Translations under genes and position numbers: made by a program
In this document: positions 25,095-33,812 of the stretch, piece by piece
How the letters are laid out: the number at the start of each line of letters is the position of its first letter
How positions within the stretch are numbered: position 1 is the first letter of the stretch
The notes under the pieces: generated by a model
The model's input: the letters and a program-made list of their open reading frames with translations, nothing else
Told to the model about the DNA's origin: nothing
Database searches by the model: none
NCBI RefSeq assembly: GCF_030150155.1
Contig: NZ_JASLGR010000060.1
Location: 60,976 to 124,975, forward strand
Length of the DNA: 64,000 nucleotides
Direction: 5' to 3'
Origin: Nocardioides sp.
GTDB lineage: Bacteria > Actinomycetota > Actinomycetes > Propionibacteriales > Nocardioidaceae

Positions 25095-25838
25095 TCAGGC
25101 GGCCACGAGGGCGAGGGTGCCGAGCGCCAGGGTCCAGGAGAGGAAGTTGCCGACCAGGAAGTACTCCGTCACCTCGGTGATCGACGGGCCCTCGGTGGCG
25201 TCGCGTGCCGCCTGGAGTTCGGGGAAGCGGAGCAGCCCCTTGGCCGCAACCACGATCCCGATCGCGGTGTAGGCACCAGTCAGGCCGAGGCCGAGGATGA
25301 TCAGCCGCTCCAACGGACCGAGCAGGCGCCCGCCCTTGAGGCTCGGGCCCGGCTCGGGTCCGTCGGCCTGCTGGGGTCGGACGGTGTGGGTGGCGAGCAG
25401 CACCAGGCGGACCAGCACGTTGCCGGTCGAGCCCTGCACCAGGGCGGCGCCGAGCAGCAGGACGAACCGGTCGGCGGACAGATCCTGGAAGTAGCCGATG
25501 TTGCTGGCGGCCAGCCAGTCCCGCAGCGGTCCGCCGCCGCCCTCACCGGCCGCGTTGAGGGCGATCACCACGATGGTGGCGAGGCCGGCGTAGACCAGCG
25601 GCAGTGCCGGGAGCCGTGCCCCGAACCCGCGCCGGACCACTCCTCCCCAGCCGAGGACCAGCACAGCGACCCCGACCGAGATCACGACGTCGGGCAGGTG
25701 GCCCATCCGGCCGGCCAGCGCCGCCACCCCGACCACCACAGCGGCTCCGACGACGCTCGGCCACCCGTGCCGCCGGGTCGCGCCGTGGACCGCGTCGACG
25801 ACGCCGAACCCGATCCAGAGCAGGCCGAGCCAGATCAT
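25095..25838 (-). CDS. Multi-pass membrane protein, SatE/DUF3307-like partner of SatD
   Basis: This 247-residue protein has about seven membrane segments. The second half has the pattern GRLLGPLERLIILGLGLTGAYTAIGIVVAAKGLLRFPEL ending in EYFLVGNFLSW, which I associate with membrane proteins encoded beside SatD-family genes (DUF3307-like). The ATG overlaps the SatD gene by four bases, supporting a joint role. In streptococci satC-E are linked to secretion and acid tolerance; transfer of that role to this organism is inference. Confidence 0.65.
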   Translation of the reverse strand: MIWLGLLWIGFGVVDAVHGATRRHGWPSVVGAAVVVGVAALAGRMGHLPDVVISVGVAVLVLGWGGVVRRGFGARLPALPLVYAGLATIVVIALNAAGEGGGGPLRDWLAASNIGYFQDLSADRFVLLLGAALVQGSTGNVLVRLVLLATHTVRPQQADGPEPGPSLKGGRLLGPLERLIILGLGLTGAYTAIGIVVAAKGLLRFPELQAARDATEGPSITEVTEYFLVGNFLSWTLALGTLALVAA

Positions 25839-26485
25839 TCGAGCTCTCCCAGGTAGGCGTCGGAGGCGGCCAACGCCGCCAGTCCCCCGCGCCGCACCCG
25901 CTGGGAGACGGCCGACGGACTGATCCCCTCCTGGGCGGCGATGGCGTCCTGACTCATGCCCGCCAGCATGCCCGACAGCACCGACAGATCCCGGTCGTCG
26001 AGGCGCCCCAGCAGCTCGTCACGGGTGACCAGCGCAGCGGCGACCGCGGGATCGGTGGCCCCGTCGGGGTCGATCGCGTACGTCACCCTGACGCTCCGGG
26101 TCGCGGCCCGCCGCTGGGCCGCCTCGGCCGCCTCGATCGCCTGCCGAGCCGCCCACCACGCCGAGCCGTCCTCGACCCGGGGCTGCTCGCTCAGCACAGT
26201 GACGTCCCCGCGGCCGATCCCGAAGCGGACGTCGTACGGCGTCAGGGCGAGGCGGACCCGCAGGGTGGCCCGCACGGCGGCCCCGAGCGTGGCGAAGACC
26301 CCCTGGAACTCGTCGCCGGCGGTGATCCGCAGCGGCGTGATCGGACGCCACCGCCCCTCGGCAGCATTGACCTCGGCCAGGGCCTGGCCGACCCGTCGGT
26401 TGAGGTCACCGCGGTCCTGGACCTCGCGGGAGGCGACGACGTCACCGATGCATGCGATCACCATCGCATCAGCATATCGCTTCAT
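25835..26485 (-). CDS. SatD family protein with C-terminal helix-turn-helix
   Basis: This 216-residue protein (or 209 from a second ATG at 26464) has the SatD pattern VIACIGDVVASREVQDRGDLNRRV and PLRITAGDEFQGVF, followed by FGIGRGDV. The last 60 residues contain MAGMSQDAIAAQEGISPSAVSQRVRRGG, a sigma-70-region-4-like or LuxR-like helix-turn-helix, which suggests direct DNA binding. Its promoter carries several CGCTTCA/TGAAGCG heptamers, one of them touching the 26485 start codon. That fits self-regulation, perhaps of a leaderless message. The biochemical role of SatD is not established to my knowledge. Confidence 0.72.
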   Translation of the reverse strand: MKRYADAMVIACIGDVVASREVQDRGDLNRRVGQALAEVNAAEGRWRPITPLRITAGDEFQGVFATLGAAVRATLRVRLALTPYDVRFGIGRGDVTVLSEQPRVEDGSAWWAARQAIEAAEAAQRRAATRSVRVTYAIDPDGATDPAVAAALVTRDELLGRLDDRDLSVLSGMLAGMSQDAIAAQEGISPSAVSQRVRRGGLAALAASDAYLGELE

Positions 26486-26540
26486 TTCTTCAATATGAAG
26501 CGATTGTCTTCACGCTTCAACTCTGAAGCGTTTGGCTTCA
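26478..26540. promoter_or_regulatory. Array of CGCTTCA / TGAAGCG heptamers at the satD-type promoter
   Basis: Heptamers lie at 26478-26484 (CGCTTCA), 26496-26502 (TGAAGCG), 26513-26519 (CGCTTCA) and 26524-26530 (TGAAGCG), plus GGCTTCA at 26534-26540. The inner pair forms a perfect inverted repeat with a four-base spacer (actc), and the outer pair one with an 11-base spacer. The tract is AT-richer than its surroundings. It looks like a multi-dimer operator, with the HTH-bearing SatD-like protein as the obvious candidate ligand. Confidence 0.6.
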
Positions 26541-26671
26541 CTGGCTCCACAGGGAGCGAGCCCGGGCGATCCGGGGCGCGACAGCCCGTAGCTCCACCCG
26601 CGGCGGCGGGCATCAACCGCCACGAGCACGCTGAGGGCGACCAGCGCGACGCCGACGATCGGGGCCACCAT
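26510..26671 (-). CDS. Small single-pass membrane protein (53 residues)
   Basis: An ATG at 26671 with a strong GGAGG site seven bases upstream opens a 53-codon frame ending in TGA at 26510. The protein begins MVAPIVGVALVALSVLVAVDARRRGW: one membrane helix followed by a basic anchor, then a Gly/Pro/Ser-rich tail. Its end overlaps the heptamer array, and it lies 24 bp before the SatD-like start, so it could be the first gene of that operon. I do not recognise a family. The strong ribosome site and clean hydrophobic helix favour a real gene; the operator overlap argues for caution. Confidence 0.45.
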   Translation of the reverse strand: MVAPIVGVALVALSVLVAVDARRRGWSYGLSRPGSPGLAPCGASEAKRFRVEA

Positions 26672-26754
26672 CTCCCCACCTCCCGTTCAAACGCCCCCCA
26701 CCGTTGCCCACCGCCGCCGACGCGTCGCGGAGTCCAACCGCCAAGGAAGTTCCC

Positions 26755-27060
26755 TCAAGCGCCAGCCTCAAGGCCCGCCACAATCTCCTGGAACTGGGAA
26801 TCTGGATAGACGAATCCAGAGAACGGATCGCCAGGCTTCCAGTCGCCAACGACGTCGGGAGAGTTCGCCATGGCCAGGATCTCTAGTGCCTCCGCCAGTG
26901 GATCGTCGTCGTCAAGATCCATCGCCCCGTCGCTGACCTCCCGGAACCGCGCCGACGCCCATGACTCAGCATCACGTCGAGATACCCGACCCTCAAGCAT
27001 CCGACGGATCACAGAAATCAATTCACACCGAAGCAGACCTTGATCGAAATCTTCGGCCAC
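26755..27060 (-). CDS. Hypothetical small acidic protein
   Basis: The roughly 101-residue protein has the pattern LLRCELISVIRRMLEGRVSRRDAESWASARF, then an acidic loop DLDDDDPLAEALEILAMA and the end GFVYPDSQFQEIVAGLE. I know no function; the layout resembles small immunity-type or anti-toxin-type proteins, but no toxin gene is next to it. I chose the GTG at 27060 because GGAAGG lies upstream; an in-frame TTG at 27183 would give 142 residues. The region is lower in GC than its neighbours, a hint of transfer. The next 207 bp to nadE hold nothing I can name. Confidence 0.5.
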   Translation of the reverse strand: MAEDFDQGLLRCELISVIRRMLEGRVSRRDAESWASARFREVSDGAMDLDDDDPLAEALEILAMANSPDVVGDWKPGDPFSGFVYPDSQFQEIVAGLEAGA

Positions 27061-27267
27061 GGTGCCTGCCTTCCCGTCCCCCGGCGACAGCCCCACCGCC
27101 GGCCAAGGGCTCGCCCATCGATCTCGATTGAAACAATCGGACGCTAACCCCGCAGACCACGCATCGCTCCGGTGCTTCGACAATCACGCAGAGGGTGCTC
27201 AGGAAGAGTTGTCACTGCCATCACAAAATTCCCTCGATGACGGCGACGCCGACGATCACCGTCGCCG

Positions 27268-29301
27268 TCAGAAGAACGGCACCTGCTCCAGATCCGCCAG
27301 CCACGCCGTGGCCTTCGCGTCCGAGGGCATCCGCCAGTCACCCCGCGGGCTCATCGTGCCGCCGCCGGAGACCTTCGGGCCGTTGGGCAACGCCGAGCGC
27401 TTGAACTGGGAGGAGAAGAACCGCTTGAGGAAGACCTCCAGCCAGTCCCTGATCTCGCCCAGGTCGTAGGCCCGACGGCTCGCCTCGGGGAAGGCCGGCG
27501 GCCAGTCCCCGGTGTGCTCGTCGTGCCAGGCGTGCCAGGCCAGGAACGCGATCTTGCTGGGCCGGAGGCCGTCGCGGACCAGGTGGTAGAGGGTGAAGTC
27601 CTGCAATGCGTACGGACCCACGACCGCCTCGGTGGACTGCGGCTTCTCCCCCGCCTTGACCGGCACCAGCTCGGGGCTGATCTCCTGGTCGAGGATGGTC
27701 TGGAGCACCTGGTCGGTGCGCTCGCTGAGCCGGTCGGTGGCGATCACCCAGCGGATGACGTGCTGGATCAGGGTCTTCGGGATGCCGGCGTTGACGTTGT
27801 AGTGGCTCATCTGGTCGCCTACGCCGTACGTGCACCAGCCCAGCGCCAGCTCCGAGAGGTCCCCCGTGCCCAGCACGATGCCGCCGCGCAGGTTGGCGAT
27901 CCTGAACAGGTAGTCGGTGCGCAGTCCGGCCTGCACGTTCTCGAAGGTGACGTCGTACACCGGCTCGCCGCCGGCGAACGGGTGGCCCATGTCACCGAGC
28001 ATCTGTCGAGCCGCCGGGGTGATGTCGATCGTCTCGTACGTCGTCCCGAGCGCGTCCATCAACGCGATCGCGTTCGACTTCGTCTCCTGCGAGGTCGCGA
28101 AGCCGGGCAGGGTGAACGCCAGGATGTCCGAGCGCGGCCGGCCGAGCCGGTCCATCGCGTCGGCGGCTACCAGCAGCGCATGGGTGGAGTCGAGGCCGCC
28201 GCTGACCCCGATCACGAGCTTCGGGGTGCCGATCGAGCGCAGCCGCTGCATCAGGCCCGAGACCTGGATGTTGAACGTCTCGTAGGCGTCCTGCTCGAGC
28301 CGGGCCGGGTCGGCCGGCACGAACGGGAACCGGGCGACGGTGCGGCGCAGCCCGATGTCGCCGGTGGGCGGCTCCAGGGTGAACTCGACGTCCTGCCAGT
28401 CGTCGACGTCGACCAGGGTGCGGCGGTTGTCGTCGAAGGTGCCCTGGCGCAGCCGCTCGGCACGGATCCGGTCCAGGTCCACATCGACCACGGTCCGGCG
28501 CGCCCCGTCGGGGAACCGCTCGGACTCGCCCAGCAGGTCACCGCACTCGTAGACCAGGGTCTGGCCGTCCCACGAGAGGTCGGTGGTGGACTCCCCCTGC
28601 CCAGCAGCGGTGTAGAGGTAGGCGGCGGTGCAGCGCGCACTGGCGCTGGCCACCAGCAGCCTCCGGCTCTCCGAACGCCCGATCGTCACCGGCGAGGCAC
28701 TCAGGTTGACCAGCACCGTCGCCCCGGCCAGCGCCGCCTGGGCGCTCGGCGGGACCGGCACCCACATGTCCTCGCAGACCTCGACGTGGAAGGTCAGGCC
28801 CCGCACATCGGTCGCACGGAACAGGAGCTTTGGGCTGATCGGGACATCCTCGCCGGCCAGGGTGATGATGTCGTCGATGTCGTCGCCCGGCGCGAACCAG
28901 CGCCGCTCGTAGAACTCCCGGTAGGTCGGCAGGTAGGACTTCGGCGCCACCCCGAGCACCTGGCCGCCCTGGATCACGACCGCGGCGTTGACCACTCGGT
29001 GCCGGTAGACGATCGGGGCCCCGACGATCAGAGCCGGGGTGAGCTCGGCCGAGGCCTCCACGATCGCCTCGAGCGCCTCCTCCACCGCGCCGAGCAGGGT
29101 GTCCTGGAGGAACAGGTCGTCGACGGCGTACCCGCTCAAGCACAGCTCGGGGAAGACAGCGAGCGCGACCCCCTCGGCATGACACGCCTGGGCCTGGGCG
29201 ATCACGGCCGCCGCGTTGGCGGCGGGGTCGGCGATCTCGATCGGGATGGTCACCGTCGCGACGCGGGCGAAGCCCTGCGCGTACGCCGAGTAGAAGTCCA
29301 C
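27268..29301 (-). CDS. nadE: Glutamine-dependent NAD+ synthetase
   Basis: This 677-residue enzyme makes the last step of NAD+ synthesis, amidating nicotinate adenine dinucleotide with ammonia cut from glutamine. The N-terminal nitrilase-type glutaminase has the Glu in FPELCLSGYA, a central lysine and the nucleophile Cys in EVCEDMWVP (near residue 176). The C-terminal synthetase has the ATP pyrophosphatase loop SGGLDSTHAL (near residue 370) and YNVNAGIPKTL. The length matches the actinobacterial two-domain form. The start is GTG 29301, 38 bp from the divergent exporter gene. Confidence 0.95.
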   Translation of the reverse strand: MDFYSAYAQGFARVATVTIPIEIADPAANAAAVIAQAQACHAEGVALAVFPELCLSGYAVDDLFLQDTLLGAVEEALEAIVEASAELTPALIVGAPIVYRHRVVNAAVVIQGGQVLGVAPKSYLPTYREFYERRWFAPGDDIDDIITLAGEDVPISPKLLFRATDVRGLTFHVEVCEDMWVPVPPSAQAALAGATVLVNLSASPVTIGRSESRRLLVASASARCTAAYLYTAAGQGESTTDLSWDGQTLVYECGDLLGESERFPDGARRTVVDVDLDRIRAERLRQGTFDDNRRTLVDVDDWQDVEFTLEPPTGDIGLRRTVARFPFVPADPARLEQDAYETFNIQVSGLMQRLRSIGTPKLVIGVSGGLDSTHALLVAADAMDRLGRPRSDILAFTLPGFATSQETKSNAIALMDALGTTYETIDITPAARQMLGDMGHPFAGGEPVYDVTFENVQAGLRTDYLFRIANLRGGIVLGTGDLSELALGWCTYGVGDQMSHYNVNAGIPKTLIQHVIRWVIATDRLSERTDQVLQTILDQEISPELVPVKAGEKPQSTEAVVGPYALQDFTLYHLVRDGLRPSKIAFLAWHAWHDEHTGDWPPAFPEASRRAYDLGEIRDWLEVFLKRFFSSQFKRSALPNGPKVSGGGTMSPRGDWRMPSDAKATAWLADLEQVPFF

Positions 29302-29339
29302 GCTGGTCAGTCTAGGGAGGCATGGGCGAGAGTTGAGAC

Positions 29340-30113
29340 ATGAACGGTGCGACCGACGCCAGTCCCACGCCCCGAGTCGCCGCGAGCGCCACGGACCTGC
29401 GGAAGTCGTACGGCTCCGGGGAGAACGAGGTCCGCGCCCTGGACGGGGTCAGTGTGGAGTTCGCCGCGGGCCAGTTCACCGCGATCATGGGGCCCTCGGG
29501 GTCGGGCAAGTCCACCCTGATGCACTGCCTGGCTGCCCTGGACTCCCCCACCGCCGGATCGGTGGTGATCGACGGCGTCGAGCTCGGTCGGCTCGGCGAC
29601 AAGGAGCTCACCACCCTGCGCCGGGACAAGATCGGCTTCATCTTCCAGGCGTTCAACCTGATCCCCACCCTGACCGCACGGGAGAACATCCTGCTCCCGC
29701 TCGACCTGGCCGGACGCAAGCCCGACCGGGCCTGGCTCGACACCGTGATCGACACCGTCGGCCTGCGCGACCGGCTCGGCCACCGCCCGGCCGAGATGTC
29801 GGGCGGCCAGCAACAGCGGGTCGCCTGCGCCCGCGCGCTGGCCTCCCAGCCCTCGATCGTCTTCGCCGACGAGCCCACCGGCAACCTGGACTCGACCTCG
29901 GGGGCCGACGTGCTGAGCTTCCTACGGCGCAGCGTCGACGAGTTCGACCAGACCGTCGTGATGGTCACCCACGACGCGGTCGCGGCGTCGTACTGCGACC
30001 GGGTGGTCTTCCTGCGCGACGGCCGGATCGTCGACGAGCTGGCCCGGCCCGACCGCGACCAGATCCTCGCCCACATGGCCGCGCTCCAGTCGGCCCCCAC
30101 GACGGCCGAGTGA
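29340..30113 (+). CDS. ABC transporter ATP-binding protein, MacB/LolD type
   Basis: This 257-residue ATPase has Walker A GPSGSGKST near residue 52, Q-loop FIFQAFNLIPTLTARENI, signature MSGGQQQRVACARAL, Walker B IVFADEPTGNLDS and switch THD. The PTGNLDS form marks the MacB/LolD/FtsE class, which drives mechanical exporters rather than channels. The gene ends in TGATG with the permease gene. The pair probably exports a peptide, antibiotic or lipoprotein; the substrate is unknown. Confidence 0.92.
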   Translation: MNGATDASPTPRVAASATDLRKSYGSGENEVRALDGVSVEFAAGQFTAIMGPSGSGKSTLMHCLAALDSPTAGSVVIDGVELGRLGDKELTTLRRDKIGFIFQAFNLIPTLTARENILLPLDLAGRKPDRAWLDTVIDTVGLRDRLGHRPAEMSGGQQQRVACARALASQPSIVFADEPTGNLDSTSGADVLSFLRRSVDEFDQTVVMVTHDAVAASYCDRVVFLRDGRIVDELARPDRDQILAHMAALQSAPTTAE

Positions 30114-32677
30114 TGTTCAGGCTCACGCTGCGCAACCTCCTCGCCCGCAAGGTGCGGCTGGTGATGAGCGGCCTGGCGATCATCCTCGGCGTCGCCTTCC
30201 TCTCCGGGGTGCTGATCTTCAGCCACGGTCTGTCCACGACGTTCGACTCGATCATCAAGGGCAGCACCCCCGACGGCCAGGTCCGCGCCACCGGCACCGA
30301 GGCGTTCACCGCAGGCAGCAACGGCGTCAGCGCCGTCACGCTCACCCCGGCCGACGTGGCGAAGCTGGCCGCACTGCCGCAAGTGGCCCGGGCCGACGGC
30401 TCCGTGGACGGCTACGGGATGAACCTGCTCGACCACCGCGGTGCCCTGGTCGGCGGCACCGGCGCGCCCACGCTGGCGTTCAACGAGACCGGGACGCCCG
30501 ACATCGCCGGGAACCCGATCCTGCTGCTCACCCAGGGCCGCTGGCCCTCCTCGGCGGCCGGGGCGTCGGAGATCGTGCTCGACACCGGGGCGGCGAAACG
30601 GGCGGGCTACCGGGTCGGCGACACGGTGGCGCTGCTGGCGCCGTACGGCAAGACCGAACGGCACGCCCGCCTGGTCGGCACCGCCGAGTTCAACGGCGGC
30701 GGCACCGGCGGGTCGACGCTGCTGATCTTCTCCACCACCGGTGCCCAGCAGCTCTTCCTCGGCGGGGCCGACGCCTTCACCAGCGTCAGCCTCACCGCCG
30801 CCCCCGGCGTCTCCCAGCGCCAACTCGTCGACGCCGCCGCCCGGGTGGTGCCGCACGGGTTCGAGGCCGTCACCGGCGACGAGATCGTCAAGGAGTCGCA
30901 GAGCGCGATCGGGACCTTCCTCGACGTGATCTCCACGTTCCTGCTGGTCTTCGCCCTGATCGCTGTGATCGTGGGCGGCTTCATCATCATCAACACCTTC
31001 ACCATCCTGGTCGCCCAGCGCACCCGCGAGCTGGCCCTGCTGCGAGCCCTGGGCGCCTCCCAGCGCCAGGTCACCCGCTCGGTGCTGGCCGAGGCGTTCG
31101 TGATGGCCCTGGTCGCCTCCACGATCGGGATCGGGGTCGGCTGGCTGCTCGCCCGCGGCCTGGCGGCGCTCTTCCGTGCCGTCGGCCTCGACATCGCTTC
31201 CCACGCGCTGGCGCTGACGCCGTCGGCGATCGGGATCAGCTACGCCGTGGGCACCCTGGTCACCCTGGTCGCCGCCTGGCTGCCCTCGCGCCGCGCCGGT
31301 CGGGTGCCGCCCGTGGCCGCGATGCGTGGCGACACCCTCGCACCGCCCACCTCGCTGCGCCGGCGCAGCCTGATCGGCGCCGGGGTGATCGTGCTCGGGG
31401 CGGTCATCGCCGTGGCAGGGCTGCTCGGCGCACCCGGTCCGGCGGCGGCGTACGTCGGCGTCGCGGCGTTCTTGTGGATCATGACGCTCGCCACCCTCAG
31501 CTCGGTGGTGGGCCGCCCGGTGCTGGTGATGTGCCGTGAGCTCTTCGCGCGCCTGTTCGGGATCTCGGGTCGCCTCGCCGGTGAGAACGCGCTGCGCGAC
31601 CCCCGGCGTACGGGCGCGACCGCGTCGGCCCTGATGATCGGCCTCGCCCTGGTCTCGATCATCGGGGTGCTCGCGTCGTCCCTGAACAAGACCGTCGACG
31701 ACCTGGTGAACAAGGAGTTCACCGCCGACTTCCTGGTCCAGTCGACCAACTACCTGCCCTTCTCCGCCGAGCTGGGCGACCAGCTGGCTGCCGTGCCCGG
31801 CGTCGGGCTGGTCAACCGACGTCAGCTGGTCCAGACCCAGCTCGTCGGCGACGCCTCGGACAAGACCCTGTACGTCGCCGCCGACGACCCCACCCTGACC
31901 TCGATCTACCACCTGGAGATGACCAGCGGCGTCGCGAAGGTCGACGACTCCACCGCGCTCGTCGAGTCCACCACCGCGTCCCAGCACCACTGGCGGGTCG
32001 GCTCGGCGGTCACCCTCGGCTTCCCCGGCGGCGCACAGATCAAGGTCACCATCGGCGGGATCTACAAGCCCACCCAGACGATGGCCTCGATGAGCATCCC
32101 GCGCAGCCTGCTCGCCCAGGCCGGGATCAACGGCCAGGACACCTCGCTCAGCCTGATGCTCGCCCCCGGTGCGCAGGCCTCCACGGTCAAGGCCGCCCTG
32201 GAGAAGATCACCGAGAAGGCGAAGATCATCGCCGTCTACGACAAGGTCGGGTACGCCGACCAGCTGCGGGGCCAGGTCAACCAGCTGCTCTACATGATCT
32301 ACGGCCTGCTCGCTCTCGCGATCGTGATCGCCGTGATCGGGATCATCAACACCCTCGGGCTGAGCGTGATCGAACGGACCCGGGAGATCGGCCTGCTGCG
32401 CGCGATCGGGATGAGCCGCGCCCGGGTCCGCCGGATGGTGACCCTGGAGTCGGTGGCGATCGCGGTGCTCGGGGCCGTCCTCGGCATGGTCGTCGGGGTG
32501 CTCACCGGCGTACTGCTGCGCCAGGCGCTGCGCCACGACCTCACCAGTCTCGGACTGCCGTGGGGCAACCTGGTGGCGTTCGGGATCATCTCGATCGTGG
32601 TCGGCGTGCTGGCGGCGGTGCTGCCGGCCGCGCGGGCCTCCCGCCTCAACGTCCTCGGCGCGATCGCGAGCGAGTGA
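30113..32677 (+). CDS. ABC exporter permease, FtsX/MacB type
   Basis: The 854-residue permease has a duplicated FtsX layout. Membrane segments lie at about 18-40, 270-300, 320-350 and 360-390; then comes a middle helical pair near 430-470 and a final set near 725-845. Two large extracytoplasmic domains lie between them. Typical loops are RTRELALLRALGASQRQVTRSVL and RTREIGLLRAIGMSRARVRRMV. It pairs with the ATPase just upstream (TGATG overlap). I chose the ATG at 30113; the long in-frame extension to 29333 lies inside the ATPase gene. Confidence 0.92.
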   Translation: MFRLTLRNLLARKVRLVMSGLAIILGVAFLSGVLIFSHGLSTTFDSIIKGSTPDGQVRATGTEAFTAGSNGVSAVTLTPADVAKLAALPQVARADGSVDGYGMNLLDHRGALVGGTGAPTLAFNETGTPDIAGNPILLLTQGRWPSSAAGASEIVLDTGAAKRAGYRVGDTVALLAPYGKTERHARLVGTAEFNGGGTGGSTLLIFSTTGAQQLFLGGADAFTSVSLTAAPGVSQRQLVDAAARVVPHGFEAVTGDEIVKESQSAIGTFLDVISTFLLVFALIAVIVGGFIIINTFTILVAQRTRELALLRALGASQRQVTRSVLAEAFVMALVASTIGIGVGWLLARGLAALFRAVGLDIASHALALTPSAIGISYAVGTLVTLVAAWLPSRRAGRVPPVAAMRGDTLAPPTSLRRRSLIGAGVIVLGAVIAVAGLLGAPGPAAAYVGVAAFLWIMTLATLSSVVGRPVLVMCRELFARLFGISGRLAGENALRDPRRTGATASALMIGLALVSIIGVLASSLNKTVDDLVNKEFTADFLVQSTNYLPFSAELGDQLAAVPGVGLVNRRQLVQTQLVGDASDKTLYVAADDPTLTSIYHLEMTSGVAKVDDSTALVESTTASQHHWRVGSAVTLGFPGGAQIKVTIGGIYKPTQTMASMSIPRSLLAQAGINGQDTSLSLMLAPGAQASTVKAALEKITEKAKIIAVYDKVGYADQLRGQVNQLLYMIYGLLALAIVIAVIGIINTLGLSVIERTREIGLLRAIGMSRARVRRMVTLESVAIAVLGAVLGMVVGVLTGVLLRQALRHDLTSLGLPWGNLVAFGIISIVVGVLAAVLPAARASRLNVLGAIASE

Positions 32678-32780
32678 TCCACGCCACCACCTCCCCCACG
32701 GGCCCGCGGCCGGGCATAGCCTTGTGGGCGGTCCGTGGACTCCACCAGGGAGCCGCGAGATGACACAGAGAGGCTCAACG

Positions 32781-33656
32781 ATGAGCACGACGAACAGCCC
32801 CGAAGAGACGGCCCCCTACGGCACGGGCGCTTCGGCGTCCACGACGGCGCCGGTCCGCAAGGTGCGCACCCACCACCTCGCCGAGATGAAGCAGCGCGGC
32901 GAGAAGGTCACGATGCTGACGTCGTACGACATGTACACGGCTCGGATCTTCGACGAGGCCGGGATCGACATGCTCCTGGTCGGCGACTCCGCCTCCAACA
33001 ACGTCTTCGGCAACGAGACCTCGCTGCCCGTGACCGTCGACGAGCTGCTGCCGCTGACCCGCGCGGTGGCCCGCTCCACGCGTCGCGCGATGGTCGTCGG
33101 CGACCTGCCGTTCGGCTCCTACCAGGGCTCGCCCGAGCAGGCGTACGCCACCGCCGTCCGGTTCATGAAGGAGGGCCTGGCCCACTGTGTGAAGCTCGAG
33201 GGCGGCGCCGAGATGGCCCCCACGATCAGGAAGCTGGTCGAAGGTGGGATCCCGGTGGTGGCCCACATCGGCTTCACCCCGCAGTCCGAGCACGCGCTGG
33301 GCGGCTACCGGGTCCAGGGGCGCGGTGACACCGCGGAGCGGATCAAGGCCGACGCCCGCGCCGTCGCCGACGCCGGTGCGTTCGCGGTCGTGATGGAGAT
33401 GGTGCCCGGTGACGTCGCCGAGCAGATCTCCAAGGAGCTGGAGATCGTCACCATCGGGATCGGCGCCGGTGCCGGCTGCGACGGCCAGGTGCTGGTCTGG
33501 GGCGACGCGTTCGGCATCCGTGGCCCCGGCGACGGCAAGGTCGCCAAGTTCGTCAAGCAGTTCGCCGACGTCCGCTCGGTGCTGCTCGAGGGTGCCCAGG
33601 CCTACGCCGCCGAGGTCAAGGGCGGGACGTTCCCCGCCCCTGAGCACACCTTCTGA
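32781..33656 (+). CDS. panB: 3-methyl-2-oxobutanoate hydroxymethyltransferase
   Basis: This roughly 291-residue enzyme makes ketopantoate from alpha-ketoisovalerate and methylene-tetrahydrofolate, the first committed step of pantothenate and coenzyme A synthesis. Family motifs include MLTSYDMYTARIFDEAGIDMLLVGDS, GDLPFGSYQ, VKLEGGAEM, VVAHIGFTPQ and GIGAGAGCDGQVLVW. I chose the ATG at 32781, with GAGAGG seven bases upstream. An in-frame ATG at 32760, with AGGGAG ahead of it, would add seven residues. It stands alone, 103 bp behind the exporter, and ends in a hairpin with a T-rich tail. Confidence 0.95.
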   Translation: MSTTNSPEETAPYGTGASASTTAPVRKVRTHHLAEMKQRGEKVTMLTSYDMYTARIFDEAGIDMLLVGDSASNNVFGNETSLPVTVDELLPLTRAVARSTRRAMVVGDLPFGSYQGSPEQAYATAVRFMKEGLAHCVKLEGGAEMAPTIRKLVEGGIPVVAHIGFTPQSEHALGGYRVQGRGDTAERIKADARAVADAGAFAVVMEMVPGDVAEQISKELEIVTIGIGAGAGCDGQVLVWGDAFGIRGPGDGKVAKFVKQFADVRSVLLEGAQAYAAEVKGGTFPAPEHTF

Positions 33657-33679
33657 CACACCTGCTGCCACACCTGCTG

Positions 33680-33713
33680 CGATCGGGTCCGCCGGGTTCG
33701 GTGGGCCCGATCG
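33680..33713 (+). terminator. Rho-independent-type terminator of panB
   Basis: Arms 33680-33690 and 33703-33713 (CGATCGGGTCC / GGGCCCGATCG) pair over 11 bp with one G-U pair and a 12-base loop. A T-rich run (tcgtctttt) follows, which suits an intrinsic terminator reading in the panB direction. The 22-bp repeat array of the opposite gene begins just beyond. Confidence 0.75.
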
Positions 33714-33722
33714 TCGTCTTTT

Positions 33723-33810
33723 CGGTGGTGACCCCGGATCTGGGTGGTGGTGAACCCGGATCTGGACGGTGGTGAAGCCGGAAGTCGGTGGTGGTGAACC
33801 CGGAAGTCGG
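33723..33810 (-). repeat. Four tandem 22-bp repeat units behind a stop codon
   Basis: Four units start two bases after the TGA of the regulator gene ending at 33813, in its sense direction. The copies nearest the gene read CCGACTTCC; the farther ones have degraded to CCAGATCC. Decay with distance from the gene suggests the proximal units are the best conserved or the youngest. Confidence 0.88.
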
Positions 33811-33812
33811 CG

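Noticed and set aside
26482..26679. 65-codon minus frame starting MGRWWPRSS
   Set aside because: It is out of frame with the 53-codon gene, lacks a ribosome site and reads as low-complexity sequence.
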